This document shows positions 56,487 to 64,000 of a DNA stretch of 64,000 nucleotides, piece after piece (the stretch's first letter is position 1; every line of letters begins with the position of its first letter). Source of the DNA: Virgibacillus chiguensis (GTDB taxonomy: Bacteria; Bacillota; Bacilli; Bacillales; Amphibacillaceae); the NCBI RefSeq assembly GCF_900129865.1, contig NZ_FQXD01000002.1, positions 310,001 through 374,000 on the forward strand, written 5' to 3'. The notes beneath the pieces are model-generated. The model searched no databases. It saw nothing but the letters and a program-made list of their open reading frames with translations, and was not told the DNA's origin. A program made the translations under genes and the position numbers.

Positions 56487-57050
56487 TTAACGTAATCTAT
56501 GGTTCTCCTCCAATATAGCATATATTTTCATTTCTATTGAAGCAGGTAAATTCTGCTTACATGCATTTTGTAAAACATTTGTATGGGAAATGCCGTGTTT
56601 TCGGAAATATTTTTCCATATACCTAACTTTTTGCTCTCTTCTTGGCATTAATTGATAAAGCACGAACCAATCTTCTAGTAAGCAGAATGGAAGTACCTCC
56701 CCTAAATAGTTATGCCGCTTAACGGAATAATTGGAAAAATCATAGGTATACAAACCATTTATATGCTCTAACTGAAATTGAGCCATCATATCCACAGTTG
56801 CCGTTTCCACACAAAACTTATGAAAATATACGGTAGCAAATGGCTTGTGGCGCTCTACTTCTTTTTCTTTTCCCATCCTTTGTAAAACATGGACAGCCTT
56901 ATCTATATGCTCTGGTTCTACAATAATGTCTATATCATTTACATGATCTACAATATCATAGTAAGCTAACAGCATAGAACCGCCAATTCCCCAGGTAATT
57001 TGAGCTTTGTCTAACTCTTTGGCTATATCTACGATTCGTTTGACATTCAT
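56487..57050 (-). CDS. Nucleotidyltransferase-fold protein
   Basis: 187 residues with a pol-beta-type nucleotidyltransferase core: GIGGSMLLAY then NDIDIIVEP (Gly-Gly at 23-24, Asp39 and Asp41). This resembles the AbiEii/MNT and kanamycin nucleotidyltransferase-like groups. The substrate is unknown, and no partner antitoxin-like gene is adjacent. The ATG at 57050 has GAGGTGG at a good spacing. Being upstream of and close to the regulator gene, it is probably in the same transcript. Confidence 0.75.
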   Translation of the reverse strand: MNVKRIVDIAKELDKAQITWGIGGSMLLAYYDIVDHVNDIDIIVEPEHIDKAVHVLQRMGKEKEVERHKPFATVYFHKFCVETATVDMMAQFQLEHINGLYTYDFSNYSVKRHNYLGEVLPFCLLEDWFVLYQLMPRREQKVRYMEKYFRKHGISHTNVLQNACKQNLPASIEMKIYAILEENHRLR

Positions 57051-57389
57051 GAATCCACCTCTTTTTATTTTATGCAGCAACGTAAAGATATACAAATTAG
57101 AAAACATAGCTTAGCAAGCTTTCTTTAAGCGTAAGCTAACTTTTTTATACAAGTCTACATCATTACACTTTTGTAGCAAAAAAAGTAATCCCTCCAAATT
57201 ATAAAGCATAAGAGGGATTACTTTCTACATTACTTATAGTGGCATTACATAAAATAACGCTATAACGCTGCTACATTTTTTAGGATTACGTATTGAACCA
57301 TTCCACATATAGAAATTTATTTTTATATTTTAAAGTAGTAGTGTAGACTCCAATTTTCTACCAATTATTTTTATAAGTGAGACGCGTCG
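57051..57389. other. Intergenic region with terminator
   Basis: About 340 bases. It holds the 13-base-pair terminator of the lipoprotein gene and, at 57114-57148, a possible very degenerate minus-strand copy of the dispersed repeat (AGTTAGCTTACGCTTAAAG). No gene. Confidence 0.5.
57182..57224 (-). terminator. Terminator of the DeoR/lipoprotein operon
   Basis: A perfect 13-base stem AAAGTAATCCCTC/GAGGGATTACTTT; on the minus strand a run of seven T follows. Confidence 0.85.
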
Positions 57390-58148
57390 TTATTTTTCTA
57401 CTGTAATTTCATACTCTTCATGCTCATGCAAATCATCATCGTTTTCTACATGAACAATTAATTGATATTTCCCTTTGTCTGTGAATGTATAAGAACCTGT
57501 GTATTCTCCTGCTTTACCTTCTTCAGCGTCTACCCATTCTTTATCCGCTGTATTTTCCCGACCGATTTCATAACGAACAGAAGCTTCTTCTAAAGGTTTT
57601 TCATTCATTTGTAGATGTACCATTAACTCTGTTTCTTCTCCCGCTGCCACATTTTCTGGTTCCATAAAGTGTAACGTAAATCCGTCTGTTCCCTCGTGGT
57701 TGGCATGTTCTTCGTCATCCTTTGTTTCTACATTTTCCACATCACCAACTGTAATCGCTTTTTGCGGCATCGTATGCAGATCTCTAGCGGTGGTATGAGC
57801 AAACATCTCGTATACACCGTTATTATCAAAAGTAACTTCTGCGGTGTAAGTGCCATCTTCATGATTGGTAGATTCGTAATTAGTACTGTCATCTTTCTTA
57901 CCTTTTTCCCAAACTTCAAACACCACTTCATCTGCATCTGTTACTTTTTCTTCCCCATAAGTTACCGTTGCTTTCAACTCAACAGTGTCTCCTATTTCAG
58001 CTGATTCAGGAACTTCAAAATCCACTTTTAACTCTTTCGGCTCCTCCTCTTTAGCATCCGTACTTTTCTCAGCCTTCTCTTCTTGTCCACATGCGGCCAT
58101 TAAGATTAACGCAATAATTCCAATAAACATCCAAAATCTTCTTCTCAT
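57390..58148 (-). CDS. Lipoprotein with two YtkA/FixH-like domains
   Basis: 252 residues: lipoprotein signal (MAAC, Cys20), acidic linker, then two similar immunoglobulin-like halves. Each half carries the YtkA pattern (an LKATVTYGEEKV-type strand and, about 45 residues later, GTYTAEVTF or GEYTGSYTF, then GVYEM or GKYQL). His and Met residues (HTTARDLHTMP, HEGTDGFTLHFME) could bind copper, which is inference. It lies 32 bases after a DeoR/NosL-like regulator gene and should sit on the outer face of the membrane. Confidence 0.8.
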   Translation of the reverse strand: MRRRFWMFIGIIALILMAACGQEEKAEKSTDAKEEEPKELKVDFEVPESAEIGDTVELKATVTYGEEKVTDADEVVFEVWEKGKKDDSTNYESTNHEDGTYTAEVTFDNNGVYEMFAHTTARDLHTMPQKAITVGDVENVETKDDEEHANHEGTDGFTLHFMEPENVAAGEETELMVHLQMNEKPLEEASVRYEIGRENTADKEWVDAEEGKAGEYTGSYTFTDKGKYQLIVHVENDDDLHEHEEYEITVEK

Positions 58149-58180
58149 GATACAACAAATCCCCTTTTAAATTTAAAATT

Positions 58181-58753
58181 TTAGTGATGCTTGCATTGTG
58201 TCGATCCTTTCATTTGTTGATGTAAGACTTCTTGTACCTCATCAAATGAATACACTTTTCCTCCAAAACCCTTTACAAATTTATCAGCATGTTCTCGGTA
58301 CTCAAAAGTTAATAATTGCGGATGACAGCAGCCCATATGTAAAGAAGTATCCGTCACATACCAAGCTAAAGAAGCACTAATGGTTGTACTCCTTAGAAAA
58401 TCAGGGCAGATGGCTTGATTCACTTTATCACCAAGTTGTTGTTGGCGTAGTAAGCCACAGTGGGCACAACAAGTAACTTCGATGTTATGATTCGTCAATA
58501 TTAAGCGATAAGCCATTTTTTCATTTATTGACCTTGCACAATAAACACACCTATCCTGCCTGTTTTCCTCTGTTTGCACTAAGGAAATGCCACCAAAGGT
58601 TTTTGTAACAATTCCTTCTTCTTCCAAGGATTTAACATCACGATGTATGGTCATCTCTGATACACCAAACATGTCGCTTAAATCTGCAATTTTCAAATTT
58701 TTCCTCTGCAAGATCAGCTCTTTAATACGTTCCTTCCTTTCAAGTGGTAACAT
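58181..58753 (-). CDS. DeoR-type HTH fused to a NosL-like cysteine-rich domain
   Basis: 190 residues. Residues 1-55 are a DeoR-family winged helix (MLPLERKERIKELI, VSEMTIHRDVKSLEEEG). The rest is not a sugar-phosphate sensor. It is Cys-rich (CVYC at 69-72, CCAHC at 95-99, Cys116, CC at 142-143) and ends LLTFEYREHADKFVKGFGGK, the A-F-x4-A-x2-F-x4-G-G pattern of NosL copper-binding proteins. A metal-responsive (copper) regulator of the adjacent lipoprotein gene is the likely role. The ATG has GGGGAGG upstream. Confidence 0.72.
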   Translation of the reverse strand: MLPLERKERIKELILQRKNLKIADLSDMFGVSEMTIHRDVKSLEEEGIVTKTFGGISLVQTEENRQDRCVYCARSINEKMAYRLILTNHNIEVTCCAHCGLLRQQQLGDKVNQAICPDFLRSTTISASLAWYVTDTSLHMGCCHPQLLTFEYREHADKFVKGFGGKVYSFDEVQEVLHQQMKGSTQCKHH

Positions 58754-58799
58754 AGATACCTCCCCTCATTCCATAACAAATTCTAACAATCTAAAACAA

Positions 58800-58828
58800 A
58801 ATATATCATTTGCAATCGGATACAACAA
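58800..58828 (-). promoter_or_regulatory. Candidate promoter of the DeoR/NosL-like regulator gene
   Basis: TTGTTG, 17 bases, TATATT on the minus strand, about 50 bases upstream of the start codon. Confidence 0.45.
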
Positions 58829-58860
58829 GCCTTTTTTCGTGACATGTTTGTGAACTTGTT

Positions 58861-58876
58861 TGTGACAAAGTTCACA
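58861..58876 (-). promoter_or_regulatory. Fnr/Crp-like palindrome upstream of the regulator gene
   Basis: TGTGACAAAGTTCACA fits TGTGA-N6-TCACA exactly. It lies about 32 bases upstream of the candidate -35 box, a place suited to activation. Confidence 0.45.
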
Positions 58877-59044
58877 TAAAATGAAATTTCACCCACTTAT
58901 TCGCTTCTAGTTGGGATAAAATAGGCTTGTGCAAATGTTCAATTATGCTACTGTAAATCAGTTAGCTTGCGATGGAACAATGGATAGTCCTACCTATCAT
59001 ATAAACCTTCAAAAACAAATAGCCACTACTAAAGCTATTAGAAA

Positions 59045-59794
59045 TTACATAAAGTCTATTTTCTTTAGCATATATGTCGCAAAGTAGACCAAGTTCTCCT
59101 GGTTCCAATTTGGGGTCGTTAAGTTCCGCTGATAATGTTCTAAAGCTTGCTGTATTAACGGTTTCCAATGATCAGCAACCATTTGCATCGCCCAAATGCC
59201 CCCTTCTTGCTTAGAAGCTACCACGCCTTCTTGAACGTAAAAAAGAGCTCGACATAAATTTAACACATAATAAACGGGAGATTGTATAATTGCTGTTTTT
59301 GCTGTTTGTATATCATTTTTTATGGAACATATGAAATACTTATCATCGATTGTCGGAATAACTTCTTCCATATTTGGTCCGTCCACAGTCATCCCTCTAT
59401 GTAGTGTTACTACAAGATGCGCGGCTACATCTTTATCAGTTCCTTGATCACAAAGGTAGTCCTCCTCATTTTCATAGTGATACTTATGATAGACAGAGTA
59501 ATGTAGTTCGAACGGCGTTGGAAACTGAAAAGGAAATAATACCGCCTTGTCAATGACACTCATTTCAAATTGCACTTGGTAGTCTGCCTCAAGACTCATA
59601 AGATGGTGAATCAAATGCTTTTTTTCTTGTTTCGTTATTGGAGAATTGACGATAACTAAGATATCAATATCACTTCGTCCATATTGATAGCACCCCATTG
59701 CAAGCGAACCGTGCAAATATACTCCAACATACTTTCCTTGCAGTATGTTTCGACAAAGGCTTGCGAATTGTGTTAACACCTCTTTATGACACAT
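59045..59794 (-). CDS. Aminoglycoside nucleotidyltransferase (AadA/ANT(9)-like, DUF4111)
   Basis: 249 residues. The N-terminal nucleotidyltransferase motif HGSLAMGCYQYGRSDIDILV (Gly29-Ser30, Asp42, Asp44) is followed by a helical C-terminal domain with YYVLNLCRALFYVQEG and KQEGGIWAMQM, the DUF4111 pattern of streptomycin/spectinomycin adenylyltransferases. It would inactivate an aminoglycoside by adenylylation. It may be an intrinsic chromosomal gene, since no mobile element is near. The ATG has AAGGGAGG upstream. Confidence 0.82.
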   Translation of the reverse strand: MCHKEVLTQFASLCRNILQGKYVGVYLHGSLAMGCYQYGRSDIDILVIVNSPITKQEKKHLIHHLMSLEADYQVQFEMSVIDKAVLFPFQFPTPFELHYSVYHKYHYENEEDYLCDQGTDKDVAAHLVVTLHRGMTVDGPNMEEVIPTIDDKYFICSIKNDIQTAKTAIIQSPVYYVLNLCRALFYVQEGVVASKQEGGIWAMQMVADHWKPLIQQALEHYQRNLTTPNWNQENLVYFATYMLKKIDFM

Positions 59795-59900
59795 GAATAT
59801 CCTCCCTTGAAAAATTATTAAACCATATTTTCATTAAGTGTGAATTTTTTTTATTATAACACAAGTTAGGAAGACGAGTAATTACAACAAACTGGTAGTT

Positions 59901-59932
59901 AAAAAACTAGGCTTATCGTCAAATCGTATGTG
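59901..59932 (+). repeat. Dispersed CTTGGC hairpin repeat, copy 4
   Basis: AAAAACTAGGCTTATCGTCA then AATCGTATG: the core with several substitutions and a degraded second arm. Confidence 0.5.
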
Positions 59933-60199
59933 TGAATTTTTTCTGGACGTAGTTATAACCTCTATATTTCAGCGCCTCTATTTACACTTATACTACTGGT
60001 GCTAATAGAATGATTGTTTTACAAACGCACAGGCGAAATGTAGATAGCCGCTGCTTAAAAACAGTATCAACTGCGGTATTTTTTGTTCTAAAATCTAACA
60101 GCTACCGTGCTATCGATTACTAGCTGGCTTCTTCTATCACGTTCTACAAACCAAGAATTCGATCTTTCTTTGTCCAGTTCTCATTTGTTCTAGAGTAAA

Positions 60200-60227
60200 A
60201 AACTGCCGCAAGAATCTCCGGCAGTTT
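60200..60227 (-). terminator. Terminator of the second YeeE/YedE gene
   Basis: AAACTGCCG/CGGCAGTTT with a ten-base loop; on the minus strand the stem runs into TTTTTT. Confidence 0.85.
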
Positions 60228-60230
60228 CAC

Positions 60231-61478
60231 TTAACAAAACGAATCTTTTGATTTTGGTACAGACAAGCCAAATAATGGGCGTACATATAAAGCGATAAAT
60301 GTTCCTCCTAGCGCTAAAATCCCCCATATATAGCCATGTAAACTAAATGAGGCAATTCCTCCAAAATAAGCGCCAATATTGCACCCAAAAGCTAAACGGG
60401 CTCCATAACCCATTAACAATCCACCGATAACTGATGCAGCGACATTTTTCAAATTTAAACGTGTAAATTTAAATAAACCACCAGCAGCAGAAGCTATAAA
60501 AGCTCCTATAATAACGCCAAAGTTCAGTACAGTTGTGGAATCAGCAAAAATGGAAGCTTGTAATGCTTGAGCATTATCCCCTTGCCAATAACCCCAGCTT
60601 GCTACATCCACACCTATAAGTGCAGCAATTTTAGAACCCCAAAGTGCAAAACCAGATGTTATTCCCCAAGGTGTGCCTCGCGTCATAAGTGTTAGTGCAT
60701 TTAATACAGCTAATACCACCGCTGCCGCAAGTAAAGGCCATGACCCCCGCAATATACGCTTCCAGCCTTTTTCGGAAGGTACAGATGCCATTTTAGGTGA
60801 TTGTTTTTTCTTCTCTACAACAATCGTGATCCATGTAATCATGCCAAACAAAATAATTGATATCAACCATGCGCCACCATACCCAAGGCCCGTAGATGTA
60901 GCTAATGAAATAGGTGCAAAGCTCGGTAAATCTTCTGTCCAAAAAGGAAGATGTTTTGCGCCAATGGTAGACCCAATAATAAAAAACAGGAGTGTTACAA
61001 ACATAACCGTTCTCCCCCCACCAACAGCGTAAAGTGTCCCTGAAGCACATCCACCACCAAGTTGCATGCCTATCCCAAATACGAAAGCTCCAACTAGCAA
61101 GCTAATACCAACAGGCGAAACATAGCCGTTTACTTCTGCACCAAAAAAAGAATAACCGTAAGCAAGAATTGGGGCAAACAACGTAACTGCTACAGCAAGC
61201 ATGAGCATATGAGAACGTAATGCTTCTCCATTACCTACAGACATAAAACGTCTAAAGGCAGAAGTAAAACCGAAACGTGCGTGAAACAATGTGTAACCTA
61301 ATAACAAACCAAGTAGTAACAAAATTGGCTGGGTGATTTCCTGAGTAGTAACTAAATATATTCCAAGGAGAAAAGCAACAATGATTCCGCCTGTAATGAA
61401 AGTAGTTTGTGGTTTGTTTAATTGAAACTGATCCGTACGTACAGGGTTTTTCACTTCACTAACTGGTTGAACTTTCAT
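60231..61478 (-). CDS. YeeE/YedE family sulfur-compound transporter, second copy
   Basis: 415 residues, two repeated membrane halves, with cysteine loops GGGCASG (Cys144) and FGCNIG in the second half, the TsuA/YeeE pattern. A charged linker (about 225-240) separates the halves. It is only a distant relative of the gene at 9907, so not a recent copy. The ATG at 61478 has AAGGA eight bases upstream; the ATG at 61487 is too close to the site. A near-consensus SigA promoter drives it alone, so expression may be constitutive. Thiosulfate-type uptake is the likely role. Confidence 0.87.
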   Translation of the reverse strand: MKVQPVSEVKNPVRTDQFQLNKPQTTFITGGIIVAFLLGIYLVTTQEITQPILLLLGLLLGYTLFHARFGFTSAFRRFMSVGNGEALRSHMLMLAVAVTLFAPILAYGYSFFGAEVNGYVSPVGISLLVGAFVFGIGMQLGGGCASGTLYAVGGGRTVMFVTLLFFIIGSTIGAKHLPFWTEDLPSFAPISLATSTGLGYGGAWLISIILFGMITWITIVVEKKKQSPKMASVPSEKGWKRILRGSWPLLAAAVVLAVLNALTLMTRGTPWGITSGFALWGSKIAALIGVDVASWGYWQGDNAQALQASIFADSTTVLNFGVIIGAFIASAAGGLFKFTRLNLKNVAASVIGGLLMGYGARLAFGCNIGAYFGGIASFSLHGYIWGILALGGTFIALYVRPLFGLSVPKSKDSFC

Positions 61479-61522
61479 TAAAAACATCCTTTCCTTATAA
61501 AATTAGTCGGATTTAATTTATA

Positions 61523-61551
61523 ATAATACATTCTACACAAATACGTGTCAA
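61523..61551 (-). promoter_or_regulatory. SigA promoter of the second YeeE/YedE gene
   Basis: TTGACA, 17 bases, TATTAT on the minus strand, about 45 bases upstream of the start codon. Confidence 0.8.
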
Positions 61552-61560
61552 TACTTTTTA

Positions 61561-61598
61561 GAAAATTTGGCTTGTCGCTAATCTTTATAGCCGAAACT
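61561..61598 (+). repeat. Dispersed CTTGGC hairpin repeat, copy 5
   Basis: AAAATTTGGCTTGTCGCTAA then TCTTTATAGCC: the core with substitutions in both arms. Confidence 0.6.
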
Positions 61599-61820
61599 GT
61601 AGTTGTTGTTATACGATACACCTCTAGACCTTCTTATTGAGTAAAAAATATTAGAAAAAACTTCACTTCTCAAAATCGCTGTAACTAGCCTTCTCTACAG
61701 TTTTAAATTCTATCTCTTTCAAAACCGAAAACAGCACGATTAATAATCCATAGCCCCCAAGGTATATACATAATTTATTTGCTATATGGAAAATCTACGT
61801 ATAGCAAAGGAGGAAGTTAC

Positions 61821-61958
61821 ATGTCTGAACAAAACAAAAACCGTAACAAAGACAAAAACAAGCAAAACAATCAAAATAAACACAATAAGTTACGTCCCGA
61901 TGTTGAATTTTCCAGAGAAAATCCAATGAATCAGGAAATAAAAAAGCAAAATCGTTAA
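61821..61958 (+). CDS. Small Asn/Lys/Gln-rich hydrophilic protein
   Basis: 45 residues, MSEQNKNRNKDKNKQNNQNK then a less biased tail (LRPDVEFSRENPMNQEIKK). The ribosome site AAAGGAGGAAG is strong, which supports a real gene. The composition recalls small spore-associated or nucleic-acid-binding proteins of Bacillaceae, but I do not recognise the family. Confidence 0.65.
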   Translation: MSEQNKNRNKDKNKQNNQNKHNKLRPDVEFSRENPMNQEIKKQNR

Positions 61959-62465
61959 GCATTAACATTGTTGTACCTAATTTTAATGAAATAAAGCTCG
62001 TTGCAAAACGTAAATTCTTCATGAGACTTGGCTTATCGCTAAGTTTCATTTTTTATACATTGGTTTATTATAAAGCAAAAAATTGCACCAACATGCTCGG
62101 AGATTAGCAATTGTCTAGCATTTTCATAAGATAAAATTGGATCCCTTATAGTACAGTACAAGCGTAACGACAGCCTTTTGCCACCAGTAAGTCTTTAAAA
62201 ATACATATGTTAAAAAGCAGCACTACTTTCATAAAGCATTTTATTATGCTTTTTTTTACACATCGCGTAAACTCTATATAGTTCCAAACGATTCAAACAT
62301 GGAGCACCACTTATATTTCCTTTTAGAAAAATTCTATGACGGAAAAATGAATTATATTCCTATATAATGTGAAATCTTGACTCATCAGGGAGTTTAAGTA
62401 CATCCTCCACTGAATAATGTTCGTATATCATACTCAAAAGCCTCTAAATGAAAGGGAGGTTCTCC
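61959..62465. other. Intergenic region with repeat
   Basis: About 500 bases. Repeat copy 6 lies at 62023-62055, and a short hairpin (AGCATTTTATTATGCT) with a T run near 62235-62260 could end transcription. No gene. Confidence 0.5.
62023..62055 (+). repeat. Dispersed CTTGGC hairpin repeat, copy 6
   Basis: GACTTGGCTTATCGCTAAGT followed by TTCATTTTTTATAC: the hairpin arms pair with one G-T, and the T run makes it terminator-like after the 45-residue protein gene. Confidence 0.65.
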
Positions 62466-63515
62466 ATGCAACAAGTTTATAGTGATATTAATCAATTTCG
62501 TGGAACTCATTACGACTTTGGTTATTACCAAGGAACGCTATTAAAAAATTTGCCTATTTTACCCAATCGAAAAAAGCAATGGGCCGCAAAAAAGCAACGC
62601 CATTTTATAATAGATGACAACAAAATAAAAGAACGATTATTTCAATTTGCACCTGGTATCTGGGATGAACTTCACGGTCTAAAAGATGCTCTACAAATGA
62701 ATATTAATGAAGCAATTCAAGATTTTGGTGGATATTATTTGGAGTACGGTCGTAGTGGCTGCTCTATTTACACAAATACGGATTACATGGTGCGAAATTA
62801 CGATAATGCACCCTCTACCTATGAAGGTCGTTATTTACTGTATCAACCTACAGATTATGGATACGCCGCTCTCGGCCCTACAATGCAAATAACAGGGCGA
62901 ACAGATGGGATGAACGAGCATGGTTTAGCAATGGGTTATAACTTTATTAATCGTAAGCAGTCTGCTGACGGATTTTTATGTAATATGATTGGACGAATTA
63001 TTTTGGAATCATGTAAAAATGTAGAAGAGGCTGTTGCACTTTTAAGGGAAATACCACATCGACACTCTTTTAGTTACGCCTTACTTGATAAAAATGGCAT
63101 GAGAAAAGTCGTCGAAGCCTCTCCTCGAGATGTTGTGGTACACAATGCTTCTATTTGCACAAATCATTTTCAGCATTTATCTGAAGAAAACCGTTTTCGC
63201 ATGGATGATTCCTTGCGACGTTACGATGCGATAGAAAGTCAGTCTACACATATCCATACCCGTTATCAAGCTTTCCAAATGCTCAATCAGTCAAATAATG
63301 GTATATTTTCGACGAAATATGGGGCTTGGGCTGGAACATTGCATACGGCGCTATACCTACCTAAAAGTAAACTTGCGTGGTTTGCGCTAGGAGGAGATAG
63401 AGAGCCTTTACTATTTGACTTTAACCGTTGGCTTCAAGGCAAAGACACGAATATGAAACGAATAAAAGGAGAATTGCATAGTTCGGAAGTTTTTGCAAAC
63501 ATGGAACTTTTTTAA
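62466..63515 (+). CDS. C45/Ntn-type linear amide hydrolase
   Basis: 349 residues. The family marker is a nucleophile cysteine inside YGRSGCSIYTN (Cys99), here in a chain with about 98 residues before it. This fits proteins annotated as C45 family peptidases or acyl-CoA:6-aminopenicillanate acyltransferase-like, which may self-process or use an internal Cys. Further motifs are MVRNYDNAP, GRTDGMNEHGLAMGYNFI and CTNHF. The substrate is unknown. The ATG at 62466 follows GGGAGG. It is probably cytoplasmic, since no signal is seen. Confidence 0.78.
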   Translation: MQQVYSDINQFRGTHYDFGYYQGTLLKNLPILPNRKKQWAAKKQRHFIIDDNKIKERLFQFAPGIWDELHGLKDALQMNINEAIQDFGGYYLEYGRSGCSIYTNTDYMVRNYDNAPSTYEGRYLLYQPTDYGYAALGPTMQITGRTDGMNEHGLAMGYNFINRKQSADGFLCNMIGRIILESCKNVEEAVALLREIPHRHSFSYALLDKNGMRKVVEASPRDVVVHNASICTNHFQHLSEENRFRMDDSLRRYDAIESQSTHIHTRYQAFQMLNQSNNGIFSTKYGAWAGTLHTALYLPKSKLAWFALGGDREPLLFDFNRWLQGKDTNMKRIKGELHSSEVFANMELF

Positions 63516-63627
63516 TGGTGCTAGAAACACGAATCATTTTTTCTCAACATAACCAGTGGGCGATGTTTCCCTTCTGGTTACTTGAAGCCTTTTCTACCTT
63601 CTATCTATGTTATACTTATATACGTTA

Positions 63628-63677
63628 GAAAAACTTGGCTTGTCGCCAAGTTTTATGGCAAAAGCTAACGTTTTTCC
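63628..63677 (+). repeat. Dispersed CTTGGC hairpin repeat, copy 7 (best copy)
   Basis: AACTTGGC-TTGTC-GCCAAGTT is a perfect eight-base stem with a five-base loop, followed by TTATGGCAAAAGCTAACG and TTTTTC. The other copies are variants of this. Confidence 0.8.
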
Positions 63678-63759
63678 GATAGTGGAACAAAGGGACAAAT
63701 ACATCTCAAAAACGTCTAAAAACTGGACATGTCCAGTAATAGTAGGAGCACATAATCAT

Positions 63760-63885
63760 TCGCTTGGAAGGAAAGGTGTCGACTCTTGCTGGAAAAGCAT
63801 GAGATTGGCGTTTTTTGCGAGCGAGGAGACTCAAGCAACCATGAGGAAAGCGTCCGCCTATAGTGAAAAACGACGGGTTCAAGTA
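63760..63885 (+). repeat. Degenerate Bacillaceae GGAAAAGC...GGAAAGCGTCCGCC-type repeat
   Basis: The ordered blocks GTCGACTCTTGCTGGAAAAG, GCGAGGAGACTCAAGCAACC and GAGGAAAGCGTCCGCCTATA match, as I recall it, a multicopy intergenic element of Bacillus, Oceanobacillus and relatives. It is more GC-rich than its surroundings. Confidence 0.55.
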
Positions 63886-63975
63886 CGTATACAATTTGGA
63901 TTAGGAAAACAAATAAAATCTTAGAAAAATAACGGATGAATATAACACCTAAATTAATATACGAGGAGTCATTTT

Positions 63976-64000
63976 ATGATACTCATGATTGACAATTATG
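63976..64000 (+). CDS. Glutamine amidotransferase subunit of aminodeoxychorismate/anthranilate synthase, first codons only
   Basis: Only MILMIDNY is inside the window. That octapeptide is the standard start of PabA/TrpG glutamine amidotransferases (continuing DSFTYN in the family). A GAGGAG site precedes the ATG. Which of the two pathways it serves cannot be told here. Confidence 0.6.

Larger units (their letters stand above)
58754..59044. other. Regulator promoter region
   Basis: About 290 bases with the regulator promoter, the TGTGA palindrome and further TTCACA/TGTCAC motifs between 58840 and 58876. No gene. Confidence 0.5.
59795..60230. other. Intergenic region with repeat and terminator
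   Basis: About 435 bases holding repeat copy 4 and the terminator of the YeeE/YedE gene at its right end. Nothing else was recognised. Confidence 0.5.
61479..61820. other. Divergent region upstream of the YeeE/YedE gene
   Basis: About 340 bases with the YeeE promoter, repeat copy 5, and the leader of the 45-residue protein gene. No further gene. Confidence 0.5.
63516..63975. other. Intergenic region with two kinds of repeat
   Basis: 460 bases holding the best copy of the CTTGGC repeat and a GC-richer element of a type common in Bacillaceae. A 105-codon frame (63607-63924) spans both repeats and is not considered a gene. Confidence 0.6.

Noticed and set aside
56487-57050. AbiE-type toxin-antitoxin system
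   Set aside because: Only the nucleotidyltransferase fold is present; the neighbouring winged-helix/TPR-like protein is not like AbiEi.
63607-63924. 105-codon frame before the pabA/trpG-like gene
   Set aside because: It is built from two intergenic repeat elements, has no ribosome site, and its translation has no protein-like features.

Overview
The window is low-GC, densely packed DNA from an endospore-forming member of the Bacillaceae. A halotolerant Virgibacillus- or Oceanobacillus-like genome is the best guess. The evidence is SpoIIP, two YjcZ-type mini-proteins, SigA- and SigW-type promoters, GGAGG ribosome binding sites, the yuaFG flotillin pair, a yjaZ gene and a staphylococcal-order type VII secretion locus. 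I saw no rRNA, tRNA, CRISPR array, prophage or complete insertion sequence.

Layout. 1-4.3 kb: sbcCD (sbcC runs off the left edge). 4.9-7.9 kb: a methyltransferase, a YjaZ-type zinc protease and an MFS pump. 8.4-14.6 kb: a DAACS symporter, then a sulfur block of a YeeE/YedE transporter, a CoA-disulfide reductase fused to rhodanese, and an APC permease. The first promoter carries a Rex/Fnr-like palindrome. 14.7-17.6 kb: a butanediol dehydrogenase and the formamidase pair fmdA-fmdB.

17.6-42 kb is one co-oriented (minus strand) secretion and toxin-defence block. Read 5' to 3' it holds esxA, esaA, essA, esaB, essB and essC. Two small helical partners (YwqH- and YwqI-like) follow, then an LXG protein with a glycine-zipper C-terminus (TspA/TelE style), a small multi-pass membrane protein (probable immunity) and a DUF4176-like protein. 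Next come a divergent membrane protein, a DUF5085-like pair (the first split by a frameshift at an A7 run), a lipoprotein, and finally seven tandem copies (six intact, one broken) of an unfamiliar six-TM protein of about 275 residues. The array shows recent tandem duplication with near-identical intergenic DNA, and it contains decayed fragments of the DUF5085 and lipoprotein genes. It resembles, by layout and not by demonstrated homology, the orphan immunity arrays next to staphylococcal T7 toxins. It is the best candidate for an undescribed system here.

42-49 kb: an LSm-like coat-type protein, two YjcZ peptides, two glycerophosphodiester phosphodiesterases and a ugpCAEB-type ABC importer, together a glycerophosphodiester/glycerol-3-phosphate scavenging set. 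49.8-53.8 kb: spoIIP, then yuaF-floT under a SigW promoter. 53.8-60 kb: an MFS pump with a winged-helix/TPR-like regulator and a nucleotidyltransferase, a DeoR-HTH/NosL-like fusion regulator with a YtkA-type lipoprotein, and an aminoglycoside nucleotidyltransferase. 60-64 kb: a second YeeE/YedE transporter, a 45-residue Asn/Lys-rich protein, a C45-type amidohydrolase, and the first codons of a pabA/trpG-type gene at the right edge.

A short hairpin repeat (CTTGGC, five-base loop, GCCAAG core) recurs at least seven times in intergenic DNA outside the T7 block.
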